Of a DNA stretch of 64,000 bases, positions 23,681 to 33,872 are shown piece by piece; the first letter of the stretch is position 1, and every line of letters begins with the position of its first letter. The translations under genes and the position numbers were made by a program. This stretch comes from Scytalidium lignicola (taxonomy: Eukaryota > Ascomycota > Leotiomycetes), in NCBI GenBank assembly GCA_002812745.2, contig NCSJ02000029.1, positions 62,001 to 126,000 of the forward strand, read 5' to 3'. The notes beneath the pieces were generated by a model. That model ran no database searches, was not told where the DNA came from, and saw only the letters and a program-made list of their open reading frames with translations.

Positions 23681-24421
23681 TTAAGCATTCCATGGACTCT
23701 CAATATTCCGGAGGAACTTCGCTGGATTCCCCGCAACCACAGTGAATGGCGGCACATCCTTCGTAACAACACTCCCAGCACCAATAACAACACCTCTACC
23801 AATCCTGACACCTGGTAGAACGATAACATTCCCACCAAACCAGCAATCTTCACCAACCCAAATTTCTTTTCCATACTCTGGGCCAGAGGTTCCATTACGG
23901 ACTGCTGGATCAAGAGGATGAGTGCCCGAGAAGAAGCAGCAGTTAGGCCCTATTAATGTGCGAGAACCAATGTGAATCGTCATTGTATCTATAAAGGTAG
24001 CATTGAAGTTAATGTAGACATCGTGACCGATGTGAAGATTAGTACCATAATCGATGTGAATTGGCCCATCAACCCAGGGGAAGTCTTTAAAGAGTTCGTT
24101 GTCTTCATCCGCAGTTGCAGCAGGTGGTGGTAATGGACTTTGATCATCGATGATGCTAGCACCAAGTCAGGAGTCTCCCAAAAAGGGTTACAATTTAATT
24201 GAGATTTATCAGAATCCAACTTACTCTTTCCATAGTCGCACAAGCTCTCGGCGGGGTGCTTCCTGAGCATTGTTAAAGTGATTGCAGGCATGATGGCACC
24301 GCTGGCGAGCTTTGACGATACTGGGCACAAAAGCACAATACAATGCTCCACGAGCCATTTTGGATTCCTCAGTCTCGCTTTCTCCCGGAAGCAGAGTATG
24401 CTCAGCCGGATTGTGAGACAT
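23681..24421 (-). CDS. Maltose/galactoside O-acetyltransferase-like (LbH hexapeptide) enzyme
   Basis: Acetyl-CoA-dependent O-acetyltransferase with a left-handed beta-helix, about 223 aa. Two exons, 24225-24421 and 23681-24155, join in frame across a 69-nt intron. An N-terminal maltose-acetyltransferase (Mac) domain, ESKMARGALYCAFVPSI, is followed by hexapeptide repeats. The catalytic region reads FFSGTHPLDPAVRNG, where the His of SGTHPL is the active-site base, and the fold closes with IGAGSVVTKDVPPFTVVAGNP. Length and motifs match intact fungal and bacterial nodL/lacA/maa relatives. The acceptor substrate is unknown. It is co-oriented with the dioxygenase, 511 bp away. Confidence 0.9.
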
Positions 24422-25150
24422 GTTGATCTCTACAATTAAAGGTGCTTTTGTTATAGAACTAACCGATTTTCCGCCGTTAATAATAATGAATATCAGCATG
24501 TACAGGAGTGAAATATAACGAGCGTAGCAAAACGACTGAAGTAGTACACCGCCTAAAGTATAATAAGGTAATTCATCATTATAATGCCAAGAAATTTAGT
24601 TTTTATCTAGCCTAATAATGTCAGCAGCAAGAGTTGGCTAGAAGTTGCGATTGTGAAGATGTCATTGATCCATCCACCCCCTGCACTACATACAGTATAA
24701 AGGAAATGCTTTCAAAATTCTAGATGAAAACACCTTAAACCAAATTCGGTTTTTAAAAGCCGCGCACAAAATTTTAAGCCGACCAATCTGACTTATTGCG
24801 TACTTTAAATACTTTACGCAGGGTTGCTAGAAAGGGTCTACCGAACTAACGCAACATGTGGACCTTGTCACGCCTTAAAATGGCCGGTGGAGATAAGATG
24901 GTCAGCCTCAGATTGTGTTTCTGATTTTGCCTAGAGGGCTGCCGTGCAGATTGTTCTTATTTGCGGTCGCGTAGCTTATCTCGATATCAATCTAGTGTGT
25001 GCAGACTTGATCAATGACTGTTCTACCATCCATCAAATTTCCAACGATCCCCTCTAGTCTCTTCCTGACGAACGCCTGGTGATCTTGGAAACTCTTTCCA
25101 ATTCTCGGCAGTGTTCCAAACCTTATTAGAAAACTTAAGTTATTTGAACT
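24422..25150. other. Divergent intergenic region
   Basis: 729 bp between the acetyltransferase and the Zn2Cys6 gene, which are transcribed apart. It presumably contains both promoters. No distinctive motif was identified. Confidence 0.45.
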
Positions 25151-26690
25151 ATGGATAGTTGTGGGCAAAGGGGCAAGGCCTGGGCACAGAGGTCAAGGAT
25201 GGGCTGTCAGTCATGCCGCCGGCGGAAAAAGAAATGCGATGAGCAGCATCCTATATGCACGGGATGCATTAACAACGACCTTTTGTGTGAGTGGCCAGAC
25301 AATCTAATGGCACGGAAGCCAATATCGCGTCGGCGATCGCGTCGGATCAATAAAGACTTCGCTCTCCCTGCTCAAATCCAGCCCATGACGACTATCTTTG
25401 CGGTTCCAAACAAGGAGGTGATATGGCGGCTGTTGTCACATTTTGAAAGATCAAGCCCCTTATGGTTTACAATCTGCAAGGGGAAAAGACGTGCTTTGTT
25501 CCTCGGACAAGTCATGCCAGTGGCCATTAGGAATCCCGTCGTCCTACACTGCGTACTTGCCCTAACAGCTGCAGACCTGAGTAAATTTGAGAACCTTGAC
25601 TCCGATCTCATGAGTATATCGTATAATCATTATGGTCAAGCACTGAAAGGAATTCAGTCAGCTCTTAAATACGAAGTTAATTCTGCAAGTACTACAAGTC
25701 ATCTGAATTATATAGGTAAGTAAATACAGCTTAAAGGAACAAGTACCTTCTGAGCTAATGAAAACCATAGATGATATATTGTTAGCAGTGCTCCTGTTAT
25801 GTGTACATGAAGTAAGAATCCATTCATCTATCTTGTTAATCCGATTTTGATCTTAGTTCAAGTCCCAAAATTTCACACAGAACGAGCGCATCGTTCCACA
25901 CATTAACGCCGCAGCTGTCCTATGCTGCAATCGACTTGAATCAGCCACCAATAACCCTGATATGCGAGGATTACTATTTGAGGTTTTCTGCTATATGTTC
26001 ACTTTAGTTGCATCCTCACACGGCAAAGCTCTAGAGCTGTCTCTTGCATATCAAGTCTTCTACTCACCATTTCTGACTGGACACGCCTGCGAAGGAATGC
26101 TTCTCGGAACATCTCGGAAACTTTTCTTACTCATTCTCCGCATATCTATGCTTACGACTAGTCAAGATTCAGTACCACTTGATGCTTCTTCAAGGTTTGA
26201 ACTTGAAGCAATTGAGCTCCAGTTGTCCAACTTGAAATTTAATAAACCAACCGATAGAAACGACGATGAAGAAGCTTATGATCATGCAACAATTTCTGAA
26301 CTATACCGGCATGCATGCTTATTGCACGTCAAAACAACTCTAAACCACCAACTATCCATCAAAAGCGATATAATACAGAACATAGTCACAGACTTTGTTT
26401 CTCAACTTGAGGAGTTACCTATCTCATCCCCGGCAAATAATATACTTGTTTGGCCACTAGTCATTGTCGGACTTTGCACTATTACACAATGCCATCAGAG
26501 AATTATCTCTGCTCGGCTCAGGAAAAACCACGAAACATGGAGGTCGGAGATATTGCCCCAAAATGCCGCGTTCTTGATTAGAACCTGGAAGCCATATAGA
26601 AATCCCTCAAAGCATTGGAGGAGTCGTAATGAGGTTCCATACCTGGCTAGAAGGCTGTTGAACTTGCAAATACCGGCAATACTGTTGTGA
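25151..26690 (+). CDS. Zn(II)2Cys6 transcription factor, fungal_trans_2 type
   Basis: Predicted nuclear regulator of about 479 aa. Exons 25151-25715, 25771-25811 (41 nt) and 25857-26690 join in frame. The zinc cluster GCQSCRRRKKKCDEQHPICT continues GCINNDLLCEW, giving CX2CX6CX5CX2CX6C at residues about 19-46. The remainder (LLSHFERSSPLW, NPVVLHCVLALTAADL, and LEAIELQLSNL late in the protein) resembles the Arca-like fungal_trans_2 domain found in many pathway regulators. It is divergent from the acetyltransferase/dioxygenase pair and could control them, but no target site is demonstrated. Confidence 0.85.
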
Positions 26691-27542
26691 TTAGGTCATA
26701 ACATATTAGATAGAACATTGCACGTATCTGTAATCATGTTAATCAAAAACTAGAGTGTCGGCAACGTATTCACATACTGGGAAATGGTGTACGATTTCAA
26801 GAATTCTAATAATATCTTACGAGAAAGCTACCCGCATTATAATCATGATTAGCAACATAGTAAGAAAGTAGCTAACAATGGTGTGAATGTTAACAACCTC
26901 ACACTTTGCAGGTTCATGTTTGAAAACATGGAATTAGGAAAATCAGCTACCACTTTAATTTATTGTTTATAATTACATGGGTAACAAATATAGAACAGAA
27001 TCCAGAAGTGAATCCCAAAGGGATCTTGCTGCTAGGCGTATTACTATTATGTGTAACCTTCCGATAGAAAGGCAGACTGTAGCAATTAATTAATGAGTGA
27101 CTGTACCTTGTAGTTATAATTAAGCTGCATGTGGTTTTCGGCTAAATTAAACCTTTTCTCCAGTGGTTCATATAATCTAACCGCTTATATTTTGTGTTTA
27201 GTACATTGTAATATTTAGTGCCTGGTTTCTTAATCTGTTAATTTGATTAATTCCAAGGTACAAAATTCTTCAAAATCCCTTGCAGCATTAAAGGATATAA
27301 GTCTGCCCACGGACATGTTAGTTAAACAAAAAAGCTCCCGAGGAAATGGATAGATAAGCCTAGCTTAAAAGCGAATAAGTGATTGCTTGCGTATATCGCG
27401 TCATGTCTTCGTGGGTCTGTTAAGGAACAACGCCCCAATTTCAGCCCGGTATGAAAATGCAAGCATAGTGCTGTGTTCTTTGAGACCACTTTCCCGTTCC
27501 CCAAGATGGGCGAAATTTGAAGCTTGAAACTGAGTATTTGCC
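26691..27542. other. Intergenic, moderately AT-rich, no gene seen
   Basis: 852 bp between the regulator and the transporter pseudogene. Only short chance frames are present. Confidence 0.5.
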
Positions 27543-28850
27543 ATGGCTGCATCGGACATCCTCCTTAGCCCGGGCACTGGCTATGGCATGCTTATCGGGC
27601 TTGCTATTGCTTTTGCTCTCATCATTCTTGCCGCAGTTCGTTTCCAGAGACGCTACTTACTGGAAGAGACAAATCATTCAGAAATGTTCGTATGAAAGTT
27701 CAGGATCCCCATTCCAGGGAATAAAGTCCGATTTTTTGGTTAGGTTCATGGTCGCCAATCGATCAGTTGGTATAGGCTTGACTGCGTCTGCTGTCTTCTC
27801 AAGCTGGGTGTGGATCGATGAGACAGTGTATGCCTGCACATTTGCCTATTGGTGGGGTGTTGCGGCTCCTGTATGGTATGCCAGCGGGCTCAGCTGTCAG
27901 ATAGCTCTAACGGCCTTCATGGGCATTATCGCCAAGTTGAGGGTGCCGCATGCCCATATATCTATGGAGTTCGTACGGAGACGTTATGGGAATTTAGGCC
28001 ATATAGTCTTCATCGTGCTAAACTTGATAAACAACTTCTTTAGATGCGCGTCCATGATATTGACAGGCATGCTGCTTTTTCAAGGGATCACATAAGTACC
28101 CTTCTAGAGATTGTCTTGGAAGCGCTCCATGTTGACTATAATGGGGACTAGTGGTATGCATCCAGTATCAGCAGCGTTTCTTATCCCATTAGGAGGTAAG
28201 TTATTAAATATGAGTGCAAAAGGAGAAGTGCCGCTAATACAGTATTCCAATTCAGTGACGTTATATACCGCTGTGGGTGGCCTGAAAGCAACTTTTCTAA
28301 CTGACTTTTCTCATACGACGATTGCCCTCATCCTCTTAATCTACTTCACCGTGTCAATCCTCACGAATGAACACATTGGGGGTATTGGCGGTCTTTATGA
28401 TAAGGTAAAAGCGTTTGACATTCAAATCGATGGCAACTACAAGGGCTCTTCTAAGCTTCAAGTCTCACAATACAATTATCTGGGGCGTTGTTTTGCGAAT
28501 CGGCAATCTTGCGTTAGTCGTGATGGTATGGTTCTAGTTTTCCTTAATCTCATAGTAGTTGTGGCTGACCTTCACTCAGGACACTGCTTTCTGGCAGAAA
28601 AGCTTCGCCTCCGAAGTCTCTGCTACGGTACCAGGTTATAACCTTGCCTTTATCGCTATCATCGCCGTACCATGGGCAGTCAGCACGGCACTTAAAAACA
28701 TCTGCCAAGTTTATAACGCTTTTCTAATACTGAAATTGGTATTTTTGCAAAGTTATACAATTGGCGTATTGTCCCTTTATGTTTTGTAAGCGCTTCATCT
28801 CCTGATTTGTGCTCAAAATCTGGTGGAGGAGTAGTAATAGGCATAATTNA
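27543..28850 (+). pseudogene. DUR3-type urea/polyamine transporter, decayed (SSS family)
   Basis: Start MAASDILLSPGTGYGMLIG, then after a frame-restoring intron FMVANRSVGIGLTASAVFSS, RVPHAHISMEFVRRRYGN, LYTAVGGLKATFLTDFSHT and DTAFWQKSFASEVSATVPGY. These are diagnostic of the fungal urea-proton symporter DUR3 subfamily of sodium:solute symporters. Three lesions are visible. The donor expected at 28092-28093 reads AT in place of GT (ATAAGT), although the acceptor at 28151 is intact. A frame change occurs at about 28447-28452. The 3' third is degraded and stops near 28850, beside an N and a transposon end. A functional protein is about 650-700 aa; here only about the first half is recognisable. 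Confidence 0.8.
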
Positions 28851-28865
28851 AAAAAAAATGAAGAT

Positions 28866-28893
28866 CGCTAAATCACACAGACTTTATTCGGTA
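28866..28893. mobile_element. Single terminal repeat of the 8.2-8.7 kb transposon family
   Basis: The 28 bases end AATCACACAGACTTTATTCGGTA. They match the right terminus at 8701-8730 with few changes, including a G-to-A. No partner terminus is found nearby, so this is a truncated relic marking where the DUR3-like gene breaks off. Confidence 0.6.
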
Positions 28894-29456
28894 GGGCGTG
28901 GATGTCCGGAATTGGTTAGCGTTGCGATCCATTTCTCCGCCATGACATTTGGTATGAGGATGCTTGTACAATACAGGTCCAAATTCTCATAGCAGTGGAG
29001 TTGTACGCCATCCATATCACGAAGGCCGGATTTCCATTTTTATAATCAGCTTCTACGGTAACTTGGTAATCTTTAGTTCTTTGGAGAATTATCATATGTT
29101 TCTTCAATCTCTTAGAGGTCTCAATTAGATTCAGAATTCCGAAGTATCGACGTTGGCCCCACCTCTCACTTTAAACACTCAAGCAGCTATTTGATTTAAA
29201 TTTCAATAATTTGTCTTAGAAATATAGGCAAAGTTTTGCTTTTTAATGCCCCTTCCCCCGCAGAAAGAACGTTACAATATCCAACCTCCTAACTAGTTTG
29301 AAATAACTGAATTATACACTCTCCGCAGCAATTATACTGGTACTATCTGTCACAAACCCATATGATCGCTACAATATCTCGTAAGCCAAGCACAAAAAAA
29401 TAATCATCACACACTCAAGAAACAACGAGGGGGATAAGAAACCATGAAAAACATAC
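28894..29456. other. Intergenic, no assignable gene
   Basis: Contains the unresolved 3' end of the isochorismatase gene (minus strand) and otherwise AT-rich sequence. The open frame at 28916-29107 (minus) has no recognisable motif. Confidence 0.4.
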
Positions 29457-30433
29457 CGCAACATTCCACAACGTAACATCCCTCCCACTAGGTGTTGTCG
29501 TCCCACAGCAATCATCAACAAGCACACAATTCCACCCAGCATTATACCCATCCGCCAACGTCCCCAAAACACACTGATCCGTATTCACCCCCGTGAAGAA
29601 CAACGTCGTCTTCCCACTCGCTTTCATCTCCTTCCAAAGCGGCTGCTCCGGCGTCCACAACCCACTCATGCGATTTTTCGCACAGTGCACATCGTCCTCT
29701 TTGACATGGGCTTTTAGAGCTGGGTGGATATCAGCATTCCAGGACCCGGCGAAGAGAACGCGGCCTTTGGTGCCGCCGAGATCTGAACCCATGCCGGTGT
29801 AGGGCCTTCGGGGGCCGGTGGTTGATTGGATTATGTCGCGCAGAAAGCCGCGTTGGACACCGGCGGGCATGACGGACATGTCGGCGTCTGTGAGGCCCCA
29901 GTTTAACCAGACTACCTGCGATACGGGGCAGTGTTAGTTAGCTAGCTAGCTCTTCAGGTAAGCGTATTATCCTTATTTAGGAAATTTTTTCCCTTGCTAA
30001 GGTAGGATAGGAGATGAAAATTTTGGGATTTTTAGGTTAGATTAGATTGAGAGAAAGGAAAAAGGAAAAAGGAAGGAAAGGATTTGAGAAAGAGGTTGAA
30101 GAGGGAATTGATTGTGTGTCGAAATGAGGGGATAAGTACCTGTATGCCGGCCTTTCTACACTTCTCAATCAGTGCTATTGTTGGTTCTAGTGCCTTTAAT
30201 CCAGTTGGATGATCCATGCATTGCGGGTCGAGAAAGAAGTTTTGCATATCGACGATAACCAGTGCTGATGATGCAGGATCAATTGTAAATGACAGATCAT
30301 CCGGCCCCTTAGTAGCTGCGATGGTCATTTTCTGTGTAGAACCACTGGAGATATCGTAGGTTTTTGTTGATTTGGAATAGTGCCATTGTTGGCTCTGAGT
30401 GCCGAAGCTGACTTCGTCTTCCGCGGATGTCAT
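29457..30433 (-). CDS. Isochorismatase-fold cysteine hydrolase
   Basis: Predicted cytosolic hydrolase of the isochorismatase/nicotinamidase superfamily. Exon 1 is 30140-30433 (start MTSAEDEVSFG; an upstream ATG at 30466 is possible). A relatively long 224-nt intron follows, then exon 2 from 29915 to about 29457. The catalytic triad is visible: Asp in VIVDMQNFF, Lys in HCAKNRMSG and Cys in GVNTDQCVLGT. The preceding cis-peptide region fits the family. A further donor (GTATGT) follows TLWNVA at 29456, but I could not fix the last exon, so the C-terminus is uncertain. Substrate is unknown; many fungal members act on amides of small aromatic or carbamoyl compounds. Confidence 0.82.
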
Positions 30434-31158
30434 TTTGGTAGAAGTTGAGTAAGCTGTGTAACTCAAAGAGATTTTTGAGAGGGGTTGAGGCTACTGATAT
30501 AGAGAATATAACTAACTAGTAATTAGTTATGTTATAGTCACTTTTCTTGAGATAAGGGACTATTCAAGAGTGGGCGGGTGAGTGTGATGAATATTTTAGA
30601 TGGGACAACCTATTACTGTGCAAGATAAGCGGGGTAAAATACAATTCCAAAGTGTAACCAATTTAATGCTATATGTATAAAAGGCAGAGACCTCGATTTA
30701 ATAAAAATTACTTGGAGGGGACATCTTTCGGAAAAAGTGACGAGGAATTATTACGTTATCTATCCTACCTACTCCATCCACTCTAGAGTATTCAAGGTCT
30801 TGATTGGGGTAGACTAAGTTTACAACATAAGAATAGGATGATTCGATCAATAGTAATTTGTAAACGCACTCAAAGAATTCTTCCGTTTTAGAAAAATTTG
30901 AGTACAGGCTGCCGAAGCTGAAAGGTACCGTACAAGGGGGCTTTAGTAAATAGGATCGGATTTTCACAGTCAAAAGCTTTTAAGGCGCAACCATTGCGAT
31001 CAATTTCTCTAAAATATTCAACTCATTAGAAGTAAATATTTTCACATTTGGTATTCTTAAAACAGTAAGACGTTAATTCAAGCTTTTATATATATTAATA
31101 TTCATCTCTGAAAACGTAAACCCCTCTCTTCGTAATTACATTAAAATATATTGCCTGC
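30434..31158. other. Intergenic, no gene seen
   Basis: 725 bp of AT-rich DNA between the isochorismatase start and the 3' end of the acid phosphatase. No supported feature. Confidence 0.5.
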
Positions 31159-33872
31159 TTAAAGCAACAAAGCAATAATACCACAAAGACCAACAAGGGC
31201 AGCAACACCTATGTGATTATAGCTAGCGCTAGCACCGTTGATTAATCCTGTGGAGGGAGATGGAGATGGGTTTGTTGGACTGGCTGTGGCAACACCGCCA
31301 GCCACTGCAGTGGTGGTGGTATTTTGAAAGGGTCCAGCGGGGGTAGATGCTGCGGGGATGCTGGTGTATGGCGGGCTTGAGTAAGGGTTAGTAACTGAGG
31401 TAATGATGGGGTAGGAACGGAAACTGGGTGCTTACGCTGTGGGATTAACAGCTGGTACAGAGGTGACAGGTCTGTAAGGGAAAGGAGTCAGCCAAACGCC
31501 GCAAAATACGGTGCATACGGGTATATGGTGAAATGAAAACTTACACTCCGCTGGTTGTGACAGTGGAGACAACTGTGCATGGGCAGTTTGTGATTGTGAG
31601 AGTTGTGGCCTAAACATTTCGTTAGTCCCTTTGCTGATCTTTCGTAAGAGTACAGGAACTTACCTCAGTCACGGTGTAAGTCTGCGAGTTCTGGACAACA
31701 GTTGTAGCAGCAGGGCAGTAAGTGGTATATGACGTAACAGTCTCAGTAGTGACGTAAGTCGTAGGAACAGAAGAAGCAGTAGAGGCGGTTATAGAACTGC
31801 TGCTGGTTCCATTGGAACTGCTGGGCCCAGTTGGCTTAAGCAACAGAAGCTCATCACCGACAGATCCATCCTCTCCACGGATGAAAGTCCACTTTAGGGC
31901 GGTTGAGTTAATCACATTGAGTTTACTGAATCCGTAGTGGATCTGGTCAAGAGTAGCAGTGATGTTCAAGATTCCCTCGTCTTCCGATAAGGTGCTGTGG
32001 CTTTCAATGTTTCCAGCCATCCCATTGACGATATGGGTAATGGATTTGCCGGAGTTGGTGTAGTAAGTGTTATTGTCGATGATGGAACCGGTGTCGATGG
32101 TACCGTTTGTGCCGAGAGGGAACATACGCTCATACCAGTGGATATGGCCAGAAAGGTAGGCGTCAACTCCATATTGAAGCAGAGTCTCTTCAAAAGCATT
32201 ACGAAGATCAACCTGGTAGCTAGCGACACCCGAGCTGTACATAGGTCGATGGCTCATGACAATAAGCCATGGAGTCTTGGTTCGATCCACAGAGGCAAGA
32301 TCAGACACCAACCACTGGTACTGCTGATAGTTCTTGGTATTCTTGAAGGTGCCATTGATTGCACCAAATGGACCACTGTCGGTGACGTAGGTTTCGTTCT
32401 CCTTGGGCTTGGTCTCGTTGCCTTTGAGATCTCGGACGAATGGCCATTCGGGGCTGTTGGCGAAGTCGGTCTCACCATCGATGGAGACGAAGTGGGCAAG
32501 ACCGTAGTCGAAGGAGTACCAGAAGTTACCTACGCCTCCAGTTTCGTCTCCTGGCATACGGAAACGGTGCTGGTAGGCGGTAAAGTTTCTGTTGATATCA
32601 TTAGAGTCAATGTTCGTAGGCCTGAAACAGGGAAAGAAGGAAAAATAGGCCACATCCTTACCTCTGAGATGGTGGGCAGCTGAAGTAGGTCAGTTCAGCC
32701 TCAGGCGCAGTTCCATTAGTTTGGTTATTATTCAGGTAGGCAGTCAGGACATTTCCTGGGCCATCAAATTCACTGCAGGACGCTTCGTGGTTCCCAGGCA
32801 TGACCATATAAGGCACCTTGACGGAAATGTTGTTAACCCACTGTTGCCAGAGATCCCAGTTGGACTCGTAGAGAACGCTCATATCACCACCCATGGGACC
32901 ACCTTGGTTGGGAACCTCTCCAGCAGGAAGAGGAACCTTGTACTCGGCCGGGACCGGTGCAGAACTAGGCAATTCGCTCGAAGTGCCGTTGTAGCAGACT
33001 GGCCAGTCGTCCGCGCAAGGAAGGATTCCCGAGTACCAGTCGTCAGCATAGCTAATATCACCACCGTGCCAGGCGAATGCAATTCCATCATCCTCTGCTT
33101 CGATGGCCTTCACCAACTCCCTGTAGGTACCTTGCGCATTGGTATAGCCCATATCGTTCAGAACCGCCACGGTGAAGGAGCTCTTGTCGCCGGCTTCGCG
33201 GGCAGTCGTGAAGCTGAGGACATCCGAGGCGGTGGTGCCGTTTGCAGCGGGAATCTGGTAGTAGTAGGTTGTGCCAGGCTCGAGGCCAGAGAGTTGGACT
33301 TCGTGGAAGAACTGGCTGCATTGTGTTACTGCTACGTCGGAGCAGGGCGGAGTGCGGTCATAACTTTTGGCCAAGTCAAATCAGCGCGCTGTCATAAAAT
33401 TACGAATTTCATATCCAGTGAAATCTTGGCTCAATTGAGTATGATTTTCCTCTTGGATTTTCTCTTTTCCATACGCCTCTTCTGGTAGGAAATCTTAGGA
33501 AGTGAATACGTACGTGTGCGTGTTGCCCGTAGCCTTGTTACTCAGGCTGGTGGCGCTGCCGCCCCAGCTCACGGACGGCGCCTCACCCAGTCCAAAGGGC
33601 GTCTGGTAGTGGATGTTGATGCCCTTGGGCAGGTAAGCCAAGGAGATGACATTGATGTTGTTGGTGGGGTTGGCCGAAGCTGGCACGACCGCTGGAGGTT
33701 CGACGAGGCGTGGAAACCCTTTTCCATTGCCATTGACGGTTGGATCAACCCAGTCGCCCACGGGAATGGCAGGGCCAGTGTAAGGGAAGCTTTCGTCAAC
33801 CGTCGGGGCGGCGCGAGCACCAGCGGAGAGGGCGTAGGCGCCAAGCAACGCTGAAGCTGTGGAGGCCTTCAT
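31159..33872 (-). CDS. Secreted, GPI-anchored purple acid phosphatase
   Basis: Metallophosphoesterase of about 778 aa hydrolysing phosphate monoesters outside the cell. Exons 33514-33872, 32662-33363, 31664-32621, 31545-31609, 31436-31471 and 31159-31375 join in frame. A signal peptide (MKASTASALLGAYALSAGARA) is followed by an N-terminal fibronectin-like domain (HEVQLSGLEPGTTYYYQIP). The five metal-binding blocks are NDMGYTN, GGDISYADDW, PGNHE, VMSHRPMYSS and SGHIHWYE. Next come a Ser/Thr-rich stalk and a final hydrophobic tail (NHIGVAALVGLCGIIALLL) preceded by small residues, as in GPI-anchor signals. The second intron is only 40 nt. The gene diverges from a second phosphatase across a region with CACGTGGG boxes, suggesting phosphate-starvation control. 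Confidence 0.92.

Noticed and set aside
31997..33488. Long plus-strand open frames of 228 and 255 codons opposite the acid phosphatase
   Set aside because: No recognisable domains. The minus strand carries all five metallophosphatase motifs, so these are codon-bias shadows.
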